DNA of 64,000 nucleotides. Source: Pseudoteredinibacter isoporae_A. GTDB lineage: Bacteria > Pseudomonadota > Gammaproteobacteria > Pseudomonadales > Cellvibrionaceae. Below are positions 49,834 to 58,255 of the stretch, piece after piece. The position numbers and the translations under genes were made by a program. The stretch is from assembly GCF_040372805.1 (NCBI RefSeq), contig NZ_BAABWJ010000008.1:62001-126000 (forward strand), read 5' to 3'. The notes below the pieces were generated by a model. That model was not told where the DNA came from. It searched no databases and saw only the letters and a program-made list of their open reading frames with translations. Positions within the stretch are counted from its first letter, which is position 1, and every line of letters starts with the position of its first letter.

Positions 49834-52800
49834 ATGGTAGAGCAGGTGCAATCTACGGACCTTGTCGACAACGCGGTTGCGGAAGGCGGCGCTTATGAAA
49901 TTATTAAAAAGCGTTTGCTGGACCAGGGGAAGCAGCTCGATGCCAAGATCCAAAAGCTGAATCAATCGAGACTGAACGAGTTTGGCAGTTCGGACATGAG
50001 CGTGGCCGCGCGGGTACGTGTACGTACCGAAAACAACTGCATCGCTCGAGATATTGTTCAAATTGGCGATCATTTACTGTTTGCATACAACGTTTTTCTT
50101 GGTCTCAAGAAGGAAACTAAAGTAGAAGATGTATTCGCTCTCTTTGATATCAAAGAGAGCGCTGAGGGCATAGAAATGGTGCCCGTGTCTTTGGACGGTA
50201 GTTTTCTCAGGGAAGCTTCCTTTCTCAGCGATTTTGAAGAATTGTATCGTTATTACAAGCATACCCGGCTGGTTCAGCTCATTGTTAAAGATGGCAAGTT
50301 GCTGGCGGGCTTTCAGATTGGTGAACGCCTGGAGGATGTGCGGGTTTTTCGCTGGTCCCTATCGCCCGATGGTAAGAACATCGAGTATATTGACAATCGA
50401 GGCGAACGCGATATCCAGTTGCCTCCGGCCTATGATTTTGAATGGATTGAAACTGATCGTGAAGACGCCGTTCATGGTCGACATCCCCACGTGAATATAC
50501 TGGACACCATATTTGTTGAGACTGTCGGTGGCGACCTGACCATTAAAATTGAAAACAATACTGAAGATGGTCTGGGGATTTATCGGGAAACGGTTGAAGA
50601 TAAAACACAGTCGCTGGACGATGCGCAAATCGCCTATGCCGCGGTTGGCAGTTTGATATTGTTGAAAGTGTTGCCTTATAGAGAGGAAGTCTGGCGTTAC
50701 TTTATCTACAACACCCTGACGGAAGAGGTTTTGCGGATTGACGCCATTGGAGAATCCTGTGTGCAATTGCCAGAGGATCACGGCCTTATCTTTCCGGGCG
50801 GTTATTACCTCCAAACCGGCGAATTCAAGCGCTTTGATGAAGAAACCGAAGGCTTAACGTTCAAGCGGAAAATCCGATCACCCAATGGCGAAGACATGCT
50901 TTATGTGTTTTATCAGCCCGAGGATGGGGTGATTGGCCTGTTTTCCTACAATCTTATTGAAAAAGCCCTTCAAAACCCAATTTATGGCCATGGCTATGCC
51001 CTGGCAGAAAACGGTCGTTTGGTGATTTTCTCTGCCGAGGTGGAACCGATTCGCGTTCATCCCATGCAGATTTGGGATACGCCATTTGAGAGTGCTGAGT
51101 ACGCCAGCAAGGCGCCAGCAAGCCAGAGTTTTTTGGGGCGTATCGGTAACGCTGAACTCGTTCGAGGCGTGTCCGACCTTTACAGCATTTGCCGAATGAT
51201 CAACAACCAGGGGGTTTCCGCTCGTTTATACGAAGAATTGGAAAAGTCCGCAAAGAAGATTTTTGATGATCATTACTGGATTGAAGAATCTGAAACTGAG
51301 GGTATCGCTGAAGTTCTCAAGGACATTTCAGCAACGTCCGAACTGGTCATTGATGAGTTTGAAAAGGTTCAGAGTATTCAGCAACAATCTGCCAAGAGCA
51401 TGTTGGAAGCGGAACAAAAGCAAGAGACTCTGCTGCAATCGGTGCGTCCCGAAAATTGGGATAACGCCGAAGAATTTGTGGATGCTTTGGCTCAGCTCCG
51501 CCGTCAACGCGGCCACCTGGTAACCCTGCGCAGTTTACGATACATCGATCTGGATAAAATTGGGGCACTTGACGATGACTTAAAAACCGTAGAAGCCAGT
51601 CTCACTGAGCGTACGGTCGCCTTTCTGTCGGATGAACAGGCGCTGGAGCCCTATGTACACAAAATTGATGACCTGAATAAGCGGGTAGATGAAGCGGACA
51701 CTATTGCAACTCTGGAGCCGCTCATTGAAACGATTGAAAACACCGCAGAAGGACTCGATCTGCTTTCTGAGTTAATAGGTACATTGAAGGTGGATGATGC
51801 AACGGTTAGAACCCGGATTATCGACTCCATCTCAATGGTGTATTCGAAGCTGAACCAAAGTAAGGCCAGTGCCAAGCATAAACAGAAATCCCTGGGCTCA
51901 TCCGAAGCGATCGCTCAATTCTCCGCACAGTTTAAGTTGTTTTCCCAGAGTATTACCAATGCGTTGGGCGTTTCCAATACACCGGAAAAATGCGATGAGC
52001 AACTGTCCCGTTTATTGGTGCAATTGGAAGAACTTGAAAGCCAATACAGTGAATACGATCAGTTCCTGGCGGATATCATGGATAAACGTGAGGAAATCTA
52101 TGAGTCCTTTGAAGGTCATAAACAGCAGTTGCTTGACGCGAGGCAGCGCAAAGCGCAATCCGTCTCTGATGCTGCTGCCCGGATTTTGGGGAGTATCGAA
52201 AAACGTTCTTTAAAATTCACCGAGGCTGATGAGCTGAATACCTATTTCGCCTCGGACGCTCTTGTGATGAAAATTCGCGAACAGGTAGAGCAGCTACGCG
52301 AATTGGATGCCGCGGTCAAAGCCGACGATGTTGAAGCGAAACTGAAAGCGGTTCAAGAGCAGGCCCTACGTTCTCTGCGCGACAAAACCGATATTTATGA
52401 AGATGGCGGGAATGTCATTAAGCTGGGCCCAAGACACAAGTTTTCAGTAAACACCCAGGAACTGGATCTCACTATTATCCCCAGAGATGGAGATCTGAAT
52501 ATTCATCTGACAGGCACTGATTACTACGAGGCGATTGAGCATCCGGAGCTTATGGCGCTCAGGGAGTTCTGGGGAATGAGTCTGGAATCTGAAACCCCAG
52601 AAGTCTACCGAGCTGAGTACTTGGCGGCGTTGATTCTCGATGCAGCGAAACATCAGCAGAATACACTGTCCATGCCAACATTGACGGCAGCCCTGAACAA
52701 GGAAGGTGAGCTTGATCAACTGGTTCGTGAATTTGCTGGCCCACGTTACAAAGAAGGATATGAGAAGGGTGTTCATGATCATGATGCCGCTTTATTGTTA

Positions 52801-55152
52801 CGGACTTTAATTCCGGCAATTGATAGTGCCGATTTGCTGTCGTTCGATCCATTAAGTCGCGCATTAGCGCAGGTGTTTTGGGCCAATATAAAAGGCTTAA
52901 GCCATAGCAGTCGTGGTGCCGAACTTGAAGACGTTCAGAAACAAGCGACTCTTTCGTACACCAGCTGGCCTGAACGAGCTCAATCGGCTCGTCAAATGGA
53001 GTCGGTATTTCGAAGCCGGGAAGCCATGGAGCTGCTGGCCGAAGAAGTGTCAGGCTCTATAAGCGCCTTTATCAAACAGCACCCTTTGCCTGTCAATGAG
53101 CTGGATATCCGCCGCGCTGCAGACTATTTGGTTGCTGAGTTGGGGCGTGATCGTATTGAGTTTATTGGCAGTAAATACGCAGTACGCCTGGCTGAAGAGC
53201 TCAAGCATTCAATGAGCGACGAAACCTGGCGCCGTTACCAGCTGGCGCTTGAAAAAATGATTGGCTGGCCAGCCGAACGTTGGAATTTAACAGCGGCCTG
53301 GTTGCAAGCTCTCATTGTTGAAAAGGAACTCGATTCTTTAGAGCGCTATATTCCAGAGGCGGTGGCTTTGATCAATGCCGATGAACGATTGGATCGTCGC
53401 CTAAGTGAAGTGGATCTTGAACTGCGGGTAGAAGGCTTGATGGGTGATCATAGGATGATCGAAGAACGAGCGTTATCCTTTGGCCTGGACGCTTTTCTGT
53501 TAAAGCTCGAGCGCCATCGCTTTGAAATTGTACCCGCCTACCATCGTTATCTAGAGTTGCGACAGGACATTATTCGTAGCGAAAGAGACGCTCTTCGCCT
53601 GGAGGAATTCAAGGCGCGCCCGCTAAGTTCATTTGTCCGCAACCGTTTGATCAATGAATCCTATCTTCCGCTTATTGGTGACAACCTGGCGAAACAGATG
53701 GGAACCGTAGGGGATACAAAACGAACGGACCTTATGGGGCTATTGATGATGATCTCGCCTCCGGGATACGGTAAAACCACATTGATGGAATATGTGGCGA
53801 ACCGTTTGGGATTGATCTTTATGAAGATCAACTGCCCATCTCTCGGCCATCAGGTCATATCACTTGACCCAGAGCAGGCACCGAATGCGACTTCTCGCAA
53901 AGAGTTGGAAAAACTCAATCTGGGCCTGGAAATGGGCAATAATGTGATGTTGTATCTTGATGATATTCAACACACCGATCCGGAGTTCTTACAGAAATTC
54001 ATCTCACTGTGTGATGGTACACGCCGAGTTGATGGCGTGTGGAAGGGTAAAACCAAAACCTATGATATGCGGGGCCGGAAATTCTGCGTAGTGATGGCTG
54101 GTAACCCTTATACGGAATCAGGTGAGGCGTTCAAAATCCCGGACATGCTGGCCAACCGGGCTGACATTTACAACCTCGGTGACATTCTGGGTGGAATGGA
54201 TGAGCAGTTTGCGCTGAGTTACATAGAAAATGCCCTGACCTCCAATCAAGTTCTGGCGCCCTTGGCGGTACGTGAAATGGGGGACGTTTATAAACTGATT
54301 GATTTGGCCAAAGGTGTAAACGTTCCCACTACTGATTTAAGTCATCAATACAGCGGCGCTGAAATTAACGAGATCACTGAAATCTTTAAAAAGATGATGG
54401 TGGTTCAGGATGTCGTGCTCAAAATCAATAAGCAATACATTGCTTCAGCGGCGCAAGATGACAAATATCGTACTGAGCCCGCTTTCAAACTGCAGGGCAG
54501 TTACCGCAATATGAACAAGATGACGGAAAAGTTATCAGCGGTTATGAATGACAAGGAACTCATGCAGTTGATTGCTGACCATTATCTGGGAGAGGCACAG
54601 CTGCTAACCACCGGTGCTGAAGACAATCTTCTTAAACTGGCGGAGCTCAGAGGCAATATCACGGAAGAACAAAGCATGCGTTGGGAGCAAATTAAAAGCG
54701 ACTACCTTCGCAATAAGTCTATGGGAGGGGATGACGCTGACACCGGTGCCCGCGTTGTTGCACAGTTAGCGGATCTCGTTGACAGTGTGCAGGGTTTATC
54801 TCAGCAGACGAGCAGCGTCAATGCCAAGTCGGCACCTAAGCACAGGATTGATGCCGAAAAAGATGAGAATCTAATGCTGTTAATGCAACAGCTTACGGAA
54901 GCCGTAAAGCAATCCCAACCGTCGGTCAAAGTGGTTAATGAGCCAGTGCCTGGCATCAATAAGTTGTTATCTGCACTTGCCCAGACGATTGAGCACAGTA
55001 TTTCGCCGTTGGTGCGCAGCATGGACAAAAAACTTGATATCGATTTGCGCACCCACGACAAAATGCGGGATATCTCAGAGCAGTTGCGCAGTCTGGAATC
55101 TGAATTTTCAGGAAAACCGTCGTTAGACGCACCTGATGATCCCGTCGTATAA
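49834..55152 (+). CDS. Giant AAA+ ATPase (so-called DNA repair ATPase family) of a Psp/flotillin operon
   Basis: A 1772-residue cytoplasmic protein, the largest in the window. The N-terminal 430 residues are rich in beta strands of propeller-like look (DHLLFAYNVFLGLKKETKVE, GFQIGERLEDVRVFRW). A long coiled-coil zone runs from about 470 to 870. The C-terminal third contains an AAA+ core of MoxR-like style: Walker A SPPGYGKTT with K1314, Walker B VMLYLDDIQH with D1376-D1377, sensor-1 N1424 in VVMAGNPYTESG, and IPDMLANRADIYNLGD, a likely Arg-finger area. Family members are often labelled DNA repair ATPases without evidence. Linkage with PspA, YqiJ and YqiK suggests a Vps4-like role in remodelling PspA assemblies, as an inference. 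Confidence 0.85.
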   Translation: MVEQVQSTDLVDNAVAEGGAYEIIKKRLLDQGKQLDAKIQKLNQSRLNEFGSSDMSVAARVRVRTENNCIARDIVQIGDHLLFAYNVFLGLKKETKVEDVFALFDIKESAEGIEMVPVSLDGSFLREASFLSDFEELYRYYKHTRLVQLIVKDGKLLAGFQIGERLEDVRVFRWSLSPDGKNIEYIDNRGERDIQLPPAYDFEWIETDREDAVHGRHPHVNILDTIFVETVGGDLTIKIENNTEDGLGIYRETVEDKTQSLDDAQIAYAAVGSLILLKVLPYREEVWRYFIYNTLTEEVLRIDAIGESCVQLPEDHGLIFPGGYYLQTGEFKRFDEETEGLTFKRKIRSPNGEDMLYVFYQPEDGVIGLFSYNLIEKALQNPIYGHGYALAENGRLVIFSAEVEPIRVHPMQIWDTPFESAEYASKAPASQSFLGRIGNAELVRGVSDLYSICRMINNQGVSARLYEELEKSAKKIFDDHYWIEESETEGIAEVLKDISATSELVIDEFEKVQSIQQQSAKSMLEAEQKQETLLQSVRPENWDNAEEFVDALAQLRRQRGHLVTLRSLRYIDLDKIGALDDDLKTVEASLTERTVAFLSDEQALEPYVHKIDDLNKRVDEADTIATLEPLIETIENTAEGLDLLSELIGTLKVDDATVRTRIIDSISMVYSKLNQSKASAKHKQKSLGSSEAIAQFSAQFKLFSQSITNALGVSNTPEKCDEQLSRLLVQLEELESQYSEYDQFLADIMDKREEIYESFEGHKQQLLDARQRKAQSVSDAAARILGSIEKRSLKFTEADELNTYFASDALVMKIREQVEQLRELDAAVKADDVEAKLKAVQEQALRSLRDKTDIYEDGGNVIKLGPRHKFSVNTQELDLTIIPRDGDLNIHLTGTDYYEAIEHPELMALREFWGMSLESETPEVYRAEYLAALILDAAKHQQNTLSMPTLTAALNKEGELDQLVREFAGPRYKEGYEKGVHDHDAALLLRTLIPAIDSADLLSFDPLSRALAQVFWANIKGLSHSSRGAELEDVQKQATLSYTSWPERAQSARQMESVFRSREAMELLAEEVSGSISAFIKQHPLPVNELDIRRAADYLVAELGRDRIEFIGSKYAVRLAEELKHSMSDETWRRYQLALEKMIGWPAERWNLTAAWLQALIVEKELDSLERYIPEAVALINADERLDRRLSEVDLELRVEGLMGDHRMIEERALSFGLDAFLLKLERHRFEIVPAYHRYLELRQDIIRSERDALRLEEFKARPLSSFVRNRLINESYLPLIGDNLAKQMGTVGDTKRTDLMGLLMMISPPGYGKTTLMEYVANRLGLIFMKINCPSLGHQVISLDPEQAPNATSRKELEKLNLGLEMGNNVMLYLDDIQHTDPEFLQKFISLCDGTRRVDGVWKGKTKTYDMRGRKFCVVMAGNPYTESGEAFKIPDMLANRADIYNLGDILGGMDEQFALSYIENALTSNQVLAPLAVREMGDVYKLIDLAKGVNVPTTDLSHQYSGAEINEITEIFKKMMVVQDVVLKINKQYIASAAQDDKYRTEPAFKLQGSYRNMNKMTEKLSAVMNDKELMQLIADHYLGEAQLLTTGAEDNLLKLAELRGNITEEQSMRWEQIKSDYLRNKSMGGDDADTGARVVAQLADLVDSVQGLSQQTSSVNAKSAPKHRIDAEKDENLMLLMQQLTEAVKQSQPSVKVVNEPVPGINKLLSALAQTIEHSISPLVRSMDKKLDIDLRTHDKMRDISEQLRSLESEFSGKPSLDAPDDPVV

Positions 55153-55180
55153 GGTGTGTTGATCCAATATTGACAATGCA

Positions 55181-55216
55181 GAAAAAAGATTGAGGGTCGC
55201 CCCTTTTTCTTTTTTC
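55181..55216 (+). terminator. Terminator after the giant ATPase gene
   Basis: GAAAAAAGA pairs with TCTTTTTTC around an inner AGGG/CCCT stem, giving a hairpin that ends in a T-rich tract. It closes the yjfI-to-ATPase operon and isolates the next lipoprotein gene. Confidence 0.7.
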
Positions 55217-55413
55217 TCGCACCGGAAACCTCAATGCCCACTGAACGTTTCCTGTATTCCGATGATTTGCCCTTTTATTGACTGGAATTTTCTTCCCCCG
55301 CACACTCTGTTGGATGGCGTCCTTTCTGTATCTGGCCTCTCCTGTACAGGAGCGAAGAGATTGCCTGCTCTTCAAAACATACAATAAAAAATAGCACCAT
55401 AGGGGAAAGAATT

Positions 55414-56163
55414 GTGGGTTCAAAAATTCAAAAAAGAGTGTCCGCTATTATCATTTTCAGTGCATTTCTTATGAGCGCCTGCGCTGAATATTGGGATGGG
55501 AAATCCAGCGCGGAGGAAATGTATCGTATGTATTTTGAGGGCTTTCCCGGAACGTTGAAAGCTTACGATGCCAACCCGGAAGCCAAAGCTCAACTGTTAG
55601 ATCGTACCGCTCTGGCTTATGAGAGTGGCGGGCAGGGAGCGGCTGACAGCGTTTTTCTCGCCGAGTTTTGGCAGTTTTTTAATGAACGTACTCGTTTGAA
55701 CATATCCCGAGCCCCGGATGCCGATATTATTCAATACGCGCTTGCACTGGCCAATTGGTTGGATTTTCTGGCCGATAAACACGGTGCGTCCTGCCACGAT
55801 ATCGCTTTGACGGGCAGTGACTTACTTCGTCTTGGTTTGGTGTTGGAACATGGCACTACCCAGGGGTTTATTGGGGCAGGTGATAATCTGATGCTCAAAG
55901 CTGGGCCTAACAATCGAACACGAGCCTCAGAGAGAGACGCCAAGCGGCAGCTTGAAAATGCCCGGCGACACTTGTTCAATTCCATGGAGAATACAGACTA
56001 TCGAGAAGCGTTTTTGTTTGAGCCTCTCTCGGCTGAGAGTAATGATGAAAAGAGGCAGGCCTGTCGAACACTCTCAGCAACTTTATATTACTTCAGTGCG
56101 CCAGAGCGTAATCGAGCGACATCAGCGTCGTTTCTGCGTCGTTATCTGCAGGGGCCGCAATAG
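55414..56163 (+). CDS. Lipoprotein of unknown function
   Basis: A 249-residue protein with lipoprotein leader (IIIFSAFLMSAC, acylated Cys near residue 23) starting at a GTG preceded by GGGGAAAG. The mature part is mostly helical: SSAEEMYRMYFEGFPGTLKA, QYALALANWLDFLADKHG and LENARRHLFNSMENTDYREA. I recognise no named domain. It is on the same strand as the Psp/flotillin operon but separated by 261 bases and a terminator, so it may be independent. It converges with the ABM gene. Confidence 0.75.
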   Translation: MGSKIQKRVSAIIIFSAFLMSACAEYWDGKSSAEEMYRMYFEGFPGTLKAYDANPEAKAQLLDRTALAYESGGQGAADSVFLAEFWQFFNERTRLNISRAPDADIIQYALALANWLDFLADKHGASCHDIALTGSDLLRLGLVLEHGTTQGFIGAGDNLMLKAGPNNRTRASERDAKRQLENARRHLFNSMENTDYREAFLFEPLSAESNDEKRQACRTLSATLYYFSAPERNRATSASFLRRYLQGPQ

Positions 56164-56182
56164 CCCCTCGGATTATGGAAGG

Positions 56183-56470
56183 TTAAACAGGATCGACCTT
56201 GTGCATATCCACTGACTGAACCATGTCTTTGGTTGACGCCAGATAGGCTGCCATATGCACTGAGTTGGCGTGGGCTAGGAAAGCGTCTTTGTCCCGGTAG
56301 CATTCCTGTACGTAGAACATATGGGGTACTTTGCGATCTTGGTAAAATTGATAGCGAATACAGCCCGCTTCCTGGAGTGTTAGCTCTTGAGCTTTACGCA
56401 TTTCGGCTTTGAGAGCCTCGATATGCTCTTCCCTGGCGCTTACGCGCACCAATAAATTAACTTCGCTCAT
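56183..56470 (-). CDS. Antibiotic biosynthesis monooxygenase (ABM) domain protein
   Basis: A 95-residue single-domain protein of the dimeric ferredoxin-like ABM fold, with VNLLVRVSAREEHIEALKAE and EAGCIRYQFYQDRKVPHMFYVQECYRDKDA-type strands and AHANSVHMAAYLASTKDMV. It resembles YgiN-like quinol monooxygenases. The ATG at 56468-56470 has GAGGAG upstream; an extended frame to 56524 runs into the palindrome and is unlikely. A perfect inverted repeat lies 26 bases upstream, suggesting regulator control. Confidence 0.87.
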   Translation of the reverse strand: MSEVNLLVRVSAREEHIEALKAEMRKAQELTLQEAGCIRYQFYQDRKVPHMFYVQECYRDKDAFLAHANSVHMAAYLASTKDMVQSVDMHKVDPV

Positions 56471-56495
56471 AGTCTCCTCTCTTGCTTGAACAGTG

Positions 56496-56533
56496 ATTAA
56501 TATTATGACCGAACGATCGATCATAATATTAAT
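56496..56533. promoter_or_regulatory. Long inverted repeat, probable TetR-type operator of the ABM gene
   Basis: ATTAATATTATGA at 56496-56508 is repeated in perfect inverse at 56521-56533, around a 12-base centre. Nested inside is GACCG-AA-CGATC, a near-palindrome of the kind bound by NemR-like TetR regulators. The regulator gene is not in the window. Confidence 0.65.
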
Positions 56534-56709
56534 GTGGCTAAATGAAAAGCCAGCTTCACTTGCCAGAGCAATGATGCAAACAGGAAAACCTAAAGTGTAG
56601 GTAAGGAGGGTGTGCGGATAGTATCAGGAATACAGTTATGGTAAGTTTAAACGCTACTGTTGGTATTGTTTAAGCCTTGACTGCTTAAGGCCTGTTATTG
56701 GAATTGACG

Positions 56710-57309
56710 ATGAGCATTGATGCATTTTTCGAAGATAAGAGCTGCCACTTTGATGAGTTAGTCGACTATTTGGATAAGCTGGATAAGGGACGAAGAATTG
56801 ACGAGTCGACAGGCTTGAGTGCTCAGCAACAACAATTGCTTTGGGAGGCCGCTGAAGGTTCCGAAAGGCTAACGATGGATTACTTTGTTCCTGAAACGTG
56901 TAAGCCATTGGAACCGGTTATTCATTGGGGTAAAAATTCCTTGCCCGCGTTTACACACTTTCAAAAAGTCATGTGTCGTACATCGACGCCTGGCGAATTT
57001 TCAGGGTACAACGTTTATGCATTGAAATCTTTGATTGGCGATGGTTATTTTGTGGCAAGAAACACCACCTCAGATGAAGCGGACGATCACGGTGTGGTTA
57101 TCGATTACACTCGTGTGCCTGAAGAAAAATGTTTGGATTGGCCGGATATTCATTGTAATGAACGTAGGTTGGGCCGTTTTTTCTACTCTGGAAATTACGA
57201 TTATATGCGCCGAGTCAGCCGCCATGTTTCTATCGGCCGTGCTAAAAAGGCCAAAGCACCGCACAGTACGTGGATGCCCAATTGGTTTGTACTGTGTCGG
57301 GAAGACTAA
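56710..57309 (+). CDS. Hypothetical cytoplasmic protein
   Basis: A 199-residue soluble protein with no signal peptide, membrane helix or motif that I recognise. The N-terminal part is acidic and helical (SIDAFFEDKSCHFDELVDYL), the middle is mixed (HWGKNSLPAFTHFQKVMCRT), and the C-terminal part is basic and aromatic (RRLGRFFYSGNYDYMRRVSR). GGA nine bases before the ATG at 56710 supports this start over a TTG at 56698. Codon use looks normal for the window. No neighbour hints at function. Confidence 0.7.
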   Translation: MSIDAFFEDKSCHFDELVDYLDKLDKGRRIDESTGLSAQQQQLLWEAAEGSERLTMDYFVPETCKPLEPVIHWGKNSLPAFTHFQKVMCRTSTPGEFSGYNVYALKSLIGDGYFVARNTTSDEADDHGVVIDYTRVPEEKCLDWPDIHCNERRLGRFFYSGNYDYMRRVSRHVSIGRAKKAKAPHSTWMPNWFVLCRED

Positions 57310-57694
57310 TCTTGAGTTGGGTTGTCTATGTTAGATAGGCGTATAAAAAGTACCAGTCGGCTCAAGAAGAGCAAATGAGGTATAGGGCGTCGAATGCCCA
57401 ATTCTGTTTCCCTTCTTTCTTTTCTGCGTTATTTTCTTTTTGTTTTTCATTTATTGCTTCTGATTTTCCACTGCACAGGCTGCTGGATGGTACGCCACGG
57501 TTTCGCTGCCTGAGTCGTATAAATAAACCCACGGCAAGAGATAATCATCAAATTTGGCAATAAGTGCAAAAAATGGCGTTTCAAGAATCATGTTTTTAGC
57601 TTCAAAGCTAAAGTAATGGCTGGTTGAGTCGACACTTTTGATACGTTCTGGTCACATGAATGACTGCTCAGTTGAGATAAATCGGAGGGAACCC
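57310..57694. promoter_or_regulatory. Intergenic region upstream of the PAS/MCP pair
   Basis: A 385-base gap without convincing gene. It contains an 8-base inverted repeat TTTAGCTT/AAGCTAAA at 57595-57612 and a possible FliA-type promoter directly after it. The end carries GGAGGG before the PAS gene ATG. Confidence 0.45.
57609..57635 (+). promoter_or_regulatory. Possible sigma-28 (FliA) promoter
   Basis: TAAAGTAA and GTCGACAC are 11 bases apart, as in the chemotaxis consensus TAAAGTTT-N11-GCCGATAA, with 11 of 16 matches by my count. It lies 60 bases before the receptor gene pair, where flagellar-regulon control would be expected. Confidence 0.35.
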
Positions 57695-58255
57695 ATGATT
57701 TTAACCAGGAAAGGTGGTCTCAAAATTCAGCTCAAAAACAGTGAAGTCGCGTTGGAAGATGACGATTTGATCGTCAGCAAGACAGATGTCACCGGCAGAA
57801 TTACCTACATCAATCGCACTTTTATGCGGATTTCCGGCTTCCTCGAGCAGGAATTGATCGGCGTTCAGCATAATGTGATTCGACACCCTGATATGCCCCG
57901 CGGCGTTTTCCGAAAAATGTGGGCCGATCTCAAAGAAAACAACGAGTTTTTTGGTTATGTGAAAAACCTGTGTCGCGATGGTTCCTATTACTGGGTCTTT
58001 GCAAACGTCACCCCGGATTACGATGAGTCTGGAAACTTACGGGGTTACTATTCAGTAAGACGTAGACCTGGCCGAGATGCAATTAAACTGGTTGAAGACT
58101 TCTACGCCAAGATGCGCGAAGAAGAAAAAATTGGTGATAAAAAATCGGCGCCAGAACGTTCCTGGAAAATCATTGACGATTTCTTAGAGGGGAACAGCAC
58201 AACATACAATCGCTTTATGGTGGAACTGGATGCAGAGCAGGGGATGTCATTATGA
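57695..58255 (+). CDS. PAS domain protein, Aer-like sensor half
   Basis: A 186-residue soluble protein with one PAS domain at about residues 20-135: IVSKTDVTGRITYINRTFMRISGF, ELIGVQHNVIRHPDMPRGVF and GYVKNLCRDGSYYWVFANVTP. The wording HNVIRHPDMP is typical of the FAD-binding Aer PAS. The C-terminal 50 residues are helical. A strong GGAGGG ribosome site precedes the ATG at 57695; upstream in-frame ATGs at 57638 and 57656 lack one. The stop overlaps the MCP start by four bases. Together the two proteins look like an aerotaxis or redox receptor split in two chains. Confidence 0.87.
   Translation: MILTRKGGLKIQLKNSEVALEDDDLIVSKTDVTGRITYINRTFMRISGFLEQELIGVQHNVIRHPDMPRGVFRKMWADLKENNEFFGYVKNLCRDGSYYWVFANVTPDYDESGNLRGYYSVRRRPGRDAIKLVEDFYAKMREEEKIGDKKSAPERSWKIIDDFLEGNSTTYNRFMVELDAEQGMSL

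Noticed and set aside
55190..55387. Small open frame between the ATPase and lipoprotein genes
   Set aside because: It starts within the terminator hairpin, lacks a ribosome site and has no protein-like pattern.
57375..57563. Small open frame in the gap before the PAS gene
   Set aside because: Phe- and Ser-rich translation of AT-rich noncoding DNA, no ribosome site.
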